Shown here: in pieces, positions 1 to 5,771 of the stretch
How the letters are laid out: each line of letters opens with the position of its first letter
How positions within the stretch are numbered: the stretch's first letter is position 1
Assembly: GCA_035513295.1 (NCBI GenBank)
Contig: DATKCH010000014.1
Span: 1-6,485 of the forward strand
DNA from: DATHRK01 sp035513295
Lineage (GTDB): Bacteria > Gemmatimonadota > Gemmatimonadetes > Longimicrobiales > RSA9
DNA: 6,485 nt
Direction: 5' to 3'
The notes under the pieces: generated by a model
The model's database searches: none
What the model was told of the DNA's origin: nothing
The model's input: only the letters and a program-made list of their open reading frames with translations
Program-made: the position numbers and the translations under genes

Positions 1-421
1 AGACGTCGTCGATGACCGCGTCGGACGCCCCCATGTCCCGGGCCACGGTCCGGAAGTAGCGCAGCGTCGGCTCGGCGGCGGTGAGCCGGTACTCCCCGGG
101 GGCGACCTGCATCACCACGCCGTCCTGCAGGACGAACCCGCGCCCGTCGCACCAGCACGTGTACTGCGCCCGCCCCAGGCCGCAGCCGCCGATGTCGCGC
201 GCCAACGCGCGTTCCAGCACCGCGCGCGCGCCGGCCCCGGAGAACCGGTACTTGAAGAGCGGCGAGGTGTCCAGCAGCGCCACGGCGTTCCGGATCGCGT
301 AGTACTCGGCGTTGAGCGAGTACTGGTACTGCGGCGCGACCAGGAAGCCGTACCAGTGCTTCCAGAGCCCGGTCCGATTGAGCGGGGCGACGCGGGAGTG
401 GAAGGGGGTGGTGAGGGGCAT
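1..421 (-). CDS. GcvT-family aminomethyltransferase-like protein, N-terminal 140 residues (3' end outside window)
   Basis: I translated this by hand from the ATG at 421-419; the frame stays open to the left edge. The 140 visible residues match the start of the folate-binding GcvT/aminomethyltransferase family (COG0404), which also includes DMSP demethylase-like and sarcosine/dimethylglycine dehydrogenase-like folate enzymes. Family-like features are an N-terminal TPFHSRVAPLN segment, an EYYAIRNAVALLDTSPLFKY stretch (about 39-58) resembling the family's 'E...IR..aalfDvS' motif, a YTCWCD segment (87-92) and GFVLQDGVV (95-103). The last replaces the usual glycine-plus-two-aspartates motif near the folate site, with Gln99-Asp100 in place of Asp-Asp. 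The expected role is cytoplasmic, tetrahydrofolate-dependent one-carbon transfer, but the substrate cannot be told. No glycine-cleavage partner genes are visible, so it is probably not the housekeeping T-protein. The start lies 21 bases after the stop of the upstream TPR gene without a clear Shine-Dalgarno, suggesting co-transcription and perhaps translational coupling. Confidence 0.85.
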   Translation of the reverse strand, partial: MPLTTPFHSRVAPLNRTGLWKHWYGFLVAPQYQYSLNAEYYAIRNAVALLDTSPLFKYRFSGAGARAVLERALARDIGGCGLGRAQYTCWCDGRGFVLQDGVVMQVAPGEYRLTAAEPTLRYFRTVARDMGASDAVIDDV

Positions 422-442
422 GGTATTACGGGATCCGGCCGG

Positions 443-2263
443 CTAGGACCGCTCGAGCCCCGCCAAGCCCCACGCCCCGCTCAACGTGCGGAACCGGGGC
501 TCGTCTCGCAGGGGGTCCAACGTCGCCTGCCACCACCAGCTGACCTCGCCGAACGGCACGCGGTCCCGCGCGCCCGCTTCCAGCGCGGCCAGCGCCCGCT
601 CCGGCTCCCCGCGGAGCATCCACACCTCCGCTCCATTGGGCGCCCACCACGCGGTGACGAGCTCGGCCACTTCCCGCGGCGGGTGGCCCTCCGAAGCCGG
701 CCATACGCTCGCGACGCGCTCGCCCAGCTCCGGCGCCACCGCCGACAGCCAGCGCACGTAGAGCTCGCGACCCAGCGGCGTGGCGTCGGTTTCCAACTCC
801 GCGTGCGCGCGGTTCTTCCACAGATACGGGGTGTTGTCCGCCCGGCCTAACGCGAGTCCCCGCTCCAGCCAGTCCTTGGCGGTGTCGTAGTCGCCCCGGT
901 AAAGCGCGAGGTAGCCGACGACGTTGTAGCGGACGGGCGAGCGGTCGAGCTCCAGCGCGCGCAGCGCGGCCTGGTACGCCTCGGAGAGCCGTCCCAACCT
1001 CCCCAGATACTCCGCGTACTGCTGATGCGCCTCCACGTTGTCGGGATCGAGCGCGAGCGCACGTGCGTAGGCGGCCTCTGCCTCCTCCCATTCCCAGCGG
1101 TCCCGGTACACGTTCCCGAGCGCGACGGCGGCCGAGGCGTTGTGCGGATCCAGCTCCAGCGCGCGCGTCGCCGCGCGCTCGGCGGCCGTGAGGCTGTTGT
1201 CCCAGAACGCGGAGTCGGCGAGCGGCACGACGTAAAACGGCAGCAGCGCCCGGCTCTCGGCGAGGCCGGCCCACGCAGGCGCCCAGGTCGAGTCGCGCGC
1301 GAGCGCCGCTTCGAACAGCGCGATGGCCTCGTCCAGGCTCCTGCCGCGCTCGCGGATACGGCGGCGGCCTTCCAGGTAGAGGTCGAACGCTTCGAGGTCG
1401 TCGGTCGGCGAGACCAGGCGCTCGCCCTCTCCGAGCCCGAGGGGGACGCGCAGCTCCGCCGCGATCGCTGCGGCCAGCTCGCTCTGGATCGCGAACACGT
1501 CCTGCATCTCGCGATCGTACTGGTCCGACCACAGGTGCGACCCGACGTCGCCGTCGATCAGCTGGGCGGTGATCCGCAGCCGGTCCCCGGCCTTGCGCAC
1601 GCTCCCCTCTAGCACGTAGTCGACCCCGAGGCTGTCGGCGACCTCGCGGAGGTCGAGCTGGCGGTCCTTGAAGGCGAAGGCGGAGGTGCGCGCCGCGACC
1701 CGGAGCTCGCGGATCCGCGCGAGGGTGTTCAGGATCTCCTCGGTGATCCCGTCGCTGAAGTACTCCTGGTCGCGGTTCGGGCTCATGTCGGTGAACGCCA
1801 GGACCGCGATGGATGGCCGCGCGTCGGTCTGTCGGGAGCCGGGCGCGGCCGGGGATTCGCCGGGCCCGGAGGCGGCATCCGCGTCCGAACGGCCGGTACG
1901 CAGGCCCGTCCACCACGCGCCGGCCACGAGCAGCGCGACCCCCGCCAGCGCGAGGATCCCCGCGGGCCACCGCCTCGAGGCTGGCTCGGCGACGATGCGC
2001 GCGAGCTCCTCGCGCGGCGCGTCGGGCGTCCGGCGGACGCCTTCGGAGGTGATGTCGAACGCCCATGCGAGCACCAGCGCGACCGGAAAGCCGAGCAGCA
2101 GGAGGGCCACCACCAGCGGTACGAACCAATCCGGCAGCGAGAGCGCCGTCGCCAGGGGCTCCGCGACCTGGAGGAGCCCGAACGCGAGGGCGCCGTAGAC
2201 CGCGGAGACCTTGAAAACGCTCCTGCGCTTCAGCTCCGCGAAGAGCTGCTGATACGACTTCAT
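443..2263 (-). CDS. Membrane-anchored TolB-like / TPR protein (paralogue 1)
   Basis: This is a 606-residue protein. It opens with the family's LKRRSVFKV segment (11-19), followed by two hydrophobic helices (about 19-41 and 47-69) ending in FDITSEGVRR. A third helix lies at about 101-119. Residues about 149-275 form a TolB N-terminal/FlgO-like domain: SIAVLAFTDMS, then EYFSDGITEEI, VAARTSAFAFK, YVLEGSVRKAGDRLRITAQLID and HLWSDQYDREMQDVFAIQ. TPR-type helical repeats such as ALELDPHNASA and ALALDPDNVEA fill about 290-560, and the protein closes with a DPLRDEPRF tail typical of the family. The positive-inside rule and three helices put the TolB/TPR part in the periplasm. No kinase, cyclase or HTH domain is present, so a protein-interaction or sensing role is inferred and the partner is unknown. 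An in-frame start 26 codons upstream would add a non-conserved Arg/Pro/Ala stretch. I chose the ATG at 2263 because the conserved segment follows it and AGGA sits 6 bases upstream. Confidence 0.87.
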   Translation of the reverse strand: MKSYQQLFAELKRRSVFKVSAVYGALAFGLLQVAEPLATALSLPDWFVPLVVALLLLGFPVALVLAWAFDITSEGVRRTPDAPREELARIVAEPASRRWPAGILALAGVALLVAGAWWTGLRTGRSDADAASGPGESPAAPGSRQTDARPSIAVLAFTDMSPNRDQEYFSDGITEEILNTLARIRELRVAARTSAFAFKDRQLDLREVADSLGVDYVLEGSVRKAGDRLRITAQLIDGDVGSHLWSDQYDREMQDVFAIQSELAAAIAAELRVPLGLGEGERLVSPTDDLEAFDLYLEGRRRIRERGRSLDEAIALFEAALARDSTWAPAWAGLAESRALLPFYVVPLADSAFWDNSLTAAERAATRALELDPHNASAAVALGNVYRDRWEWEEAEAAYARALALDPDNVEAHQQYAEYLGRLGRLSEAYQAALRALELDRSPVRYNVVGYLALYRGDYDTAKDWLERGLALGRADNTPYLWKNRAHAELETDATPLGRELYVRWLSAVAPELGERVASVWPASEGHPPREVAELVTAWWAPNGAEVWMLRGEPERALAALEAGARDRVPFGEVSWWWQATLDPLRDEPRFRTLSGAWGLAGLERS

Positions 2264-2269
2264 CGCCGA

Positions 2270-2273
2270 TCCT
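2270..2273 (-). promoter_or_regulatory. Ribosome-binding site deciding the start of TPR paralogue 1
   Basis: On the minus strand AGGA lies 6 bases before the ATG at 2263-2261. It supports this start over the in-frame start at 2341, which would prepend a basic, non-conserved stretch. Confidence 0.5.
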
Positions 2274-2410
2274 GCCGCAGGGAGCTTCCTCGCTCTGGAC
2301 GCCGGTGGGCGAACGTACGCGCGGCGCGGCCCGCCTGCCATGGCGCGCGCATCCCTCGGCCGCTCTCGGTCGTGGTGGCGAATCGCCGTCGCGCTCGTCG
2401 CGGCGGATCG

Positions 2411-2782
2411 TCAGAACGGCAGGTCGTCGTCGCCCTCCGCGGCTTCGCCCTCGCCGCCCGGGTCCGCGCGATCCGTCCACCGTGCGTCTGCCGGAACGTC
2501 CGGCGGCTCGGCGCCGCCCTTCTCGATCCGCCAGGCCTTCACGTCCGTGTACCACCGGCCGTTGTACTCGCGGCTCTGGATGTCGATGTGGGCGGTGAGC
2601 TCGTCCCCCTCGCCGACGCCGAACTTTTCGATGTCGTCGCCCCACTGCGTGACGCAGACCTTCTTCGGGTACTGGCCCCCGGTCTCGAGGATGAACTCGC
2701 GCTTCCGCCACGGCCCGTTTCGGCCCTCTCCGGATTGCTCGTCGAGGAGCTCGATGACGCGTCCAATGATCTGCAGGTCCAA
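2411..2782 (-). CDS. DUF3127 (OB-fold-like, putative ssDNA-binding) protein with SSB-type C-terminal tip
   Basis: This is a 123-residue protein starting at a TTG codon. Residues 1-88 match DUF3127 almost motif for motif: LQIIGRVIELLDEQ, GRNGPWRKREFILET (20-34), YPKKVCVTQWGDDIEKF (38-54), EGDELTAHIDIQSREYNGRWYTDVKAW (58-84). The family is annotated as a small OB-fold-like protein, and a nucleic-acid-binding role is suggested rather than proven. After about residue 90 comes a Pro/Gly/Asp/Glu-rich disordered tail ending in GDDDLPF. It resembles the acidic tip by which bacterial single-stranded DNA-binding proteins recruit repair and replication enzymes. This favours a cytoplasmic role on single-stranded DNA, though no partner gene is adjacent. 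The frame stays open far upstream (to 3313), but that extension is low-complexity Arg/Pro/Ser sequence. The TTG is preferred because AGGAG precedes it by 7 bases and the family's conserved N-terminus begins right there. Confidence 0.9.
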   Translation of the reverse strand: MDLQIIGRVIELLDEQSGEGRNGPWRKREFILETGGQYPKKVCVTQWGDDIEKFGVGEGDELTAHIDIQSREYNGRWYTDVKAWRIEKGGAEPPDVPADARWTDRADPGGEGEAAEGDDDLPF

Positions 2783-2789
2783 GGATCGT

Positions 2790-2794
2790 CTCCT
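2790..2794 (-). promoter_or_regulatory. Strong ribosome-binding site for the TTG-started DUF3127 gene
   Basis: AGGAG on the minus strand lies 7 bases before the TTG at 2782-2780. There is no ATG or GTG at a suitable distance in this frame, so this site fixes the unusual TTG start. Confidence 0.75.
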
Positions 2795-2820
2795 GTCGAT
2801 GCTGCGGTGCACGGATGGAG

Positions 2821-2826
2821 AACATA
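2821..2826 (-). promoter_or_regulatory. Possible -10 element upstream of the DUF3127 gene
   Basis: Read on the minus strand this is TATGTT, matching 4 of 6 positions of the vegetative -10 consensus in an otherwise GC-rich spacer. The hexamer 17 bases upstream (TGGAGC) matches a -35 box poorly (3 of 6). A start about 7 bases downstream would give a leader of roughly 30 bases that includes the AGGAG site. The evidence is weak and the call tentative. Confidence 0.2.
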
Positions 2827-2887
2827 CGACCTCGGCCAACCTCGCTCCACGCGGCGCCCGAGATGGAACCGGATCGGATTGTCGGTG

Positions 2888-2905
2888 CGAGGTGCCGCCA
2901 CCTCG
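2888..2905. repeat. Perfect 7-bp inverted repeat in the divergent spacer
   Basis: CGAGGTG, a 4-base spacer CCGC, then CACCTCG. It lies in the 239-base non-coding spacer between the divergent DUF3127 and TPR paralogue 2 genes, about 105 bases upstream of the DUF3127 start and about 115 bases upstream of the TPR start. It could be an operator or a small hairpin in a leader transcript. In sequence this GC-rich, a 7-bp palindrome can also occur by chance. No other clear signal was found in this spacer on the plus strand. Confidence 0.35.
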
Positions 2906-3021
2906 GGCCGCCTCCGCCGCGTCCCCCCACCCCCGCTCGCTGCTTGCCGGCGGTCGCGCCGCACCGGCATCTTGAGCCAGATGTTCCCGGAGCACTCGGA
3001 CCCACACCACCGACCGGACAC

Positions 3022-5106
3022 GTGTCGACGCGCCTGCGCAGCCTGATTCGCGAGATCCACCGTCGCTCCGTCTGGCAGGTGCTGGGCGTCTATCTGGCGG
3101 GGTCGTGGGTGGCGCTCGAGGTCGTGGGCGGGATCGTCGAGTCCGCGGGTCTGCCCGAGTGGCTGCCGGGCATGGCGCTCGTCCTGCTCGTGCTGGGGCT
3201 TCCCATCGTCCTGGCGACCGCCTTCGTGCAGGAGGGAGCCCCGAGCGGGATCCGTTCACCGCGGGACGGCGGCGAGGCGGCAGGCGCGGGTCGCAGCACC
3301 GATGCGCAACCACACCCGCGCCCCGCGTCCGATGACGGGGCGACCGCGGCCGTCGGCCGCTCCGCGGGAGGAGCTTCGATGCCGCTCGGCCGGCTCGGCT
3401 CGCTGCTGACCTGGCGCAACGCGATCGGCGGCGGGGTGGCGGCGCTCGCCCTGTGGGGAGTCGTGGCCACCGGACTGCTCCTGACCGGGGCGGGCGCGTC
3501 CACGCGGCTCGGCGAGGGCGGGGACCCGGCGCGCGCCTCGGTCGCGGTCCTGCCCTTCGCGAACATGGGCGGCGAGGACAACGAGGCGTTCACGGCGGGC
3601 CTGCACGACGAGCTCCTGACGCAGCTCTCTCGCGTCAGCTCGATCGACGTGATCTCGCGCACGTCCGTCATGGAGTATCGGGACACGCGGAAGAACATCC
3701 GCGACATCGCCGACGAGCTGGGCGCCGAGGTGATCCTGGAGGGCAGCGTGCAGCGGGTCGGCGGCGAGCTGCGCTTCATCGCGCAGCTCATCGACGCCTC
3801 GACGGACCGTCACCTGTGGGCCGAGAGCTTCGACGAAGCGCTCACGGACGATCGTGTGTTCCACGTCCAGAGCGACCTCGCGGGGAGGGTCGCCGAGGCG
3901 CTGCGGGCGACGCTGTCGCCCGAGGAAGCGGCCGAGCTGGCGGACGCCCCGACGGACAATCCCGAGGCCTATCGCCTGCTGCTCCGCGGCAACGCGTACT
4001 TCGCGCTCGGCCCTCGCGCGGACAGCTTCCCCCGGTCCATCGAGCTGTACCGGGTCGCGGCGGAGGTGGACCCGGGCTTCGCGCTCGCGTACGCCAGGCT
4101 CGCGCGCGCCCACGGGACCATGTTCCAGACCGTGGCCTTCGGCGACACCGCGCACTTGCGGAGCGCGCGCGAGGCGGCCGCACGTGCCCTCGAGCTCGAC
4201 CCGGATCTGGGCGAGGCGCGCCTCGCGCTCGGCGAGCTCCACTACTGGGCCGAGCGGGACTACGCCCGCTCGCTGTCCGAGCTCAGCCGCGCCCGCGACG
4301 CCGGGCTGCGCAGCGCCGACCTGTATCACGCGCTGGGCGCCGTGCAGCGCCGCATGGACGACTGGGACGCGTCCATCGAGAGCTTCGGCGAGGCGGTCCG
4401 GCTGGATCCCCGGTCGGCGCACTACCTGGAAGACGTGTGCGACACCTACCAGGCCATCGGCCGGCTTCCCGAGGCCCGCGACGCCTGCGAGCGCGCGATG
4501 GACCTCGAACCAGACGCGCCGAGGCACGCCGCGCGGCTCGCCTATATCTCCGTGCTCGAAGGGACCGACCCCGGTGTCGCGCGCGCCGAGCTCCTGGAAC
4601 GGGTGGGCGCCGGCGACGATGCGGACACGCACGCGTGGCTCGCGTGGCTGGACAGGGACTACGCGCGCGTGCTGGAGCTGGAGGCGGACGGCGCCCTGCG
4701 GGCGCACGCGCTGGACGGGCTCGGACGTTCGAGCGAGGCGCGGGCGTACTGGGAGGGCGAGCTGACCGCCTGGACACCCCCGGAGGAAGGGACCGTCTTC
4801 GCCTCCTTCGCGCACATGGAACGAGCCTGGTCGCTGGCCGGGTCGGGGCGGACGGACGAGGCGCTCGAAGCGGCCCGGCGCGCGCTCGAGGTGACACCGC
4901 TCTCTCGCGACGCGCTCCAGCACCGGAGTCTCCTCTGGGACGCCGCGCGGGTGCGCTCCCTGGCCGGCGACGTCGACGGCGCCGTCTCGACGCTCGAGCG
5001 TCTGAAGGAGCTGGGCTCGGAGTACACGCCGGCGCTCCTGCGCGCGGAGCCGCTGCTGGACCCGCTCAGGGAGGACGCGCGGTTCCGGGCGCTGGTGGAA
5101 GGGTAG
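3022..5106 (+). CDS. Membrane-anchored TolB-like / TPR protein (paralogue 2)
   Basis: From the GTG at 3022 this is a 694-residue protein with the same plan as paralogue 1. It has a basic N-terminus with HRRSVWQVLG (13-22), helices at about 17-38 and 50-69, and a Gly/Ala/Arg/Pro-rich cytoplasmic linker (about 70-130). A third helix lies at about 135-156. A TolB/FlgO-like domain spans about 172-300: ASVAVLPFANMGGEDNEAF, then LHDELLTQLSRV, SRTSVMEYR, VILEGSVQRVGGELRFIAQLID, HLWAESF. TPR repeats follow at about 315-665 (for example ALELDPDLGEARLALGELHY), with a closing DPLREDARF. The TolB/TPR part is predicted periplasmic, and no effector domain is visible, so it is probably a scaffold or sensor. 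Unlike paralogue 1, the FDITSEGVRR motif after helix 2 is lost and replaced by the longer linker. The frame opens at 2815, but the extra 69 residues are Pro/Arg-rich and unlike the family, so GTG 3022 is preferred even though no good Shine-Dalgarno precedes it. Confidence 0.85.
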   Translation: MSTRLRSLIREIHRRSVWQVLGVYLAGSWVALEVVGGIVESAGLPEWLPGMALVLLVLGLPIVLATAFVQEGAPSGIRSPRDGGEAAGAGRSTDAQPHPRPASDDGATAAVGRSAGGASMPLGRLGSLLTWRNAIGGGVAALALWGVVATGLLLTGAGASTRLGEGGDPARASVAVLPFANMGGEDNEAFTAGLHDELLTQLSRVSSIDVISRTSVMEYRDTRKNIRDIADELGAEVILEGSVQRVGGELRFIAQLIDASTDRHLWAESFDEALTDDRVFHVQSDLAGRVAEALRATLSPEEAAELADAPTDNPEAYRLLLRGNAYFALGPRADSFPRSIELYRVAAEVDPGFALAYARLARAHGTMFQTVAFGDTAHLRSAREAAARALELDPDLGEARLALGELHYWAERDYARSLSELSRARDAGLRSADLYHALGAVQRRMDDWDASIESFGEAVRLDPRSAHYLEDVCDTYQAIGRLPEARDACERAMDLEPDAPRHAARLAYISVLEGTDPGVARAELLERVGAGDDADTHAWLAWLDRDYARVLELEADGALRAHALDGLGRSSEARAYWEGELTAWTPPEEGTVFASFAHMERAWSLAGSGRTDEALEAARRALEVTPLSRDALQHRSLLWDAARVRSLAGDVDGAVSTLERLKELGSEYTPALLRAEPLLDPLREDARFRALVEG

Positions 5107-5112
5107 CCCGTT

Positions 5113-5170
5113 CCGCGGTCTTCGCGGCCTGCTGGCTCCGGATCGTCCCCCCTTGTCGGCGCGCGGCGCC
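5113..5170. terminator. Possible hairpins in the convergent gap (weak terminator candidate)
   Basis: The 69-base gap between the converging TPR paralogue 2 and YciI-like genes holds two short perfect hairpins. One is at 5113-5127 (CCGCG, 5-base loop, CGCGG) and the other at 5158-5170 (GGCGC, 3-base loop, GCGCC). Neither is followed by a T-run, so this is not a textbook intrinsic terminator. The position fits two-way termination, but such stems are common in DNA this GC-rich. Confidence 0.25.
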
Positions 5171-5175
5171 CTCGC

Positions 5176-5604
5176 TCACGCGTTCCTGGCGTTCTGCGCC
5201 GCCTGCGCCAGGACCCGCTTCTCCTGCTCGCGCAGCTCGGGGGTGAACTGCTCCCCGAAGTCGTCGGCCTCGAAGACGCGCCGGATCTCCACCACCTCGC
5301 CGTCGGTGAACGGCGCGCGCTTGAGCCACTCGACCGCCTCGTCCATCGACTTCACCTGCCACAGCCAGAACCCCGCGACCAGCTCCTTCGTCTCCGTGAA
5401 CGGCCCGTCGGTGACGGTCCGCTTGGCGCCGTCGAAGCGCACCCGCTTGCCGGACGAGCTCGCGTCCAGCCCCTCGCCGGCGAGCATCACGCCCGCCTTG
5501 ACCAGCTTCTCGTTGTAGTCGCCCATCGCGGCGAGTAGGTCCTTCTTGGGCATCTCGCCCGCCTCGGTCTGCTCGTTCGCCTTGACCAGAACCATCACGC
5601 GCAT
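5176..5604 (-). CDS. YciI-family (DGPF domain) protein
   Basis: This is a 142-residue protein and a clear member of the YCII-related/DGPF family (ferredoxin-like dimeric alpha/beta fold). Residues 1-8 (MRVMVLVK) form the first strand. The GEGLDASSSGKRVRF segment (43-57) leads to the signature TDGPFTETKELVAGFWLWQV (65-84). The next helix contains MDEAVEWLKRAPF, and EVVEIRRVFEADDF (103-116) follows. The C-terminal 25 residues are a charged helix. The biochemical role of DGPF proteins is not firmly known. In many genomes they sit next to ECF sigma factors of the ECF42 type, but no sigma factor is visible here. The start at 5604 is chosen over the upstream in-frame start at 5646 because AGGAGG lies 6 bases before it and the family's conserved strand starts there. 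It is convergent with TPR paralogue 2, and a 158-base gap separates it from the RES gene upstream. Confidence 0.9.
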   Translation of the reverse strand: MRVMVLVKANEQTEAGEMPKKDLLAAMGDYNEKLVKAGVMLAGEGLDASSSGKRVRFDGAKRTVTDGPFTETKELVAGFWLWQVKSMDEAVEWLKRAPFTDGEVVEIRRVFEADDFGEQFTPELREQEKRVLAQAAQNARNA

Positions 5605-5610
5605 CTCGGT

Positions 5611-5616
5611 CCTCCT
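5611..5616 (-). promoter_or_regulatory. Consensus ribosome-binding site for the YciI-like gene
   Basis: AGGAGG on the minus strand, 6 bases before the ATG at 5604-5602. It is the best Shine-Dalgarno in the window and fixes this start against the longer open frame. Confidence 0.8.
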
Positions 5617-5683
5617 CGAGTTGTTCCTCATCCATGCCTTCGCCAATGGGTCGAACGAAGGGTAGCGGAATCGACACCGGCAG

Positions 5684-5709
5684 ATCGCGGGCCGTCTACG
5701 GCCCTCGAT
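5684..5709. repeat. 26-base near-palindrome between the RES and YciI genes
   Basis: ATCG, one mismatch, GGGCCG, 4-base loop TCTA, CGGCCC, one mismatch, CGAT. Ten of eleven arm positions pair. It lies about 55 bases past the RES stop codon and about 80 bases upstream of the YciI start. It could end the RES transcript or act as an operator for the YciI gene. Read on the minus strand there is no T-run after it, so an ordinary intrinsic terminator is not clearly supported. The rest of this 158-base gap shows no convincing promoter. Confidence 0.4.
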
Positions 5710-5726
5710 GCTTTCGTGGACTGGGC

Positions 5727-5771
5727 GCGGCTCCCCTCACGCCGCGGGTGGCGGCTCCCCCCTCAGGCCGC
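5727..5771. repeat. Imperfect direct repeat overlapping the end of the RES gene
   Basis: Two copies of a GCGGCTCCCC(CC)TCA(C/G)GCCGC unit lie at 5727-5745 and 5751-5771, separated by 5 bases. They differ by one substitution and two extra C bases. The second copy contains the stop codon (TCA at 5763-5765) and the last codons of the RES gene, so the first looks like a small duplicate of that gene end. Each copy can also fold into a 5-bp stem, which may aid transcription termination. Confidence 0.4.

Noticed and set aside
1025..2198. Plus-strand open frames antisense to TPR paralogue 1
   Set aside because: They have no recognisable domains and lie antisense to a clearly coding frame.
2312..2317. 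TACGTT as a -10 box for TPR paralogue 1
   Set aside because: Only three of six positions match, and no reasonable -35 lies at a suitable distance.
2384..2405. Possible terminator hairpin just after the DUF3127 stop
   Set aside because: Only five or six pairs with a 10-base loop and no T-run; this is expected by chance in GC-rich sequence.
426..3005. Minus-strand 859-codon open frame spanning the TPR and DUF3127 genes
   Set aside because: It is an alternate frame of two well-supported genes, rich in Arg/Gly/Pro/Ala with no recognisable domain. Such long shadow frames are expected at this GC content.
2815..3021. 69-residue N-terminal extension of TPR paralogue 2
   Set aside because: It is Pro/Arg-rich and unlike the family, while the basic segment and first membrane helix follow directly after the GTG at 3022.
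2783..3313. N-terminal extension of the DUF3127 frame to 3313
   Set aside because: The extension is Arg/Pro/Ser-rich, overlaps the start of TPR paralogue 2 in antisense, and the conserved domain begins right at the TTG with its own AGGAG.
3256..4923. Minus-strand 555-codon open frame antisense to TPR paralogue 2
   Set aside because: It has no recognisable motif and low-complexity Arg/Val/Gly-rich composition, while the plus-strand frame encodes clear TolB and TPR motifs.
3453..5246. Plus-strand 597-codon open frame overlapping TPR paralogue 2
   Set aside because: It is a frame-shifted shadow of the TPR gene, Arg/Gly-rich, continuing past the real stop into the antisense of the YciI gene.
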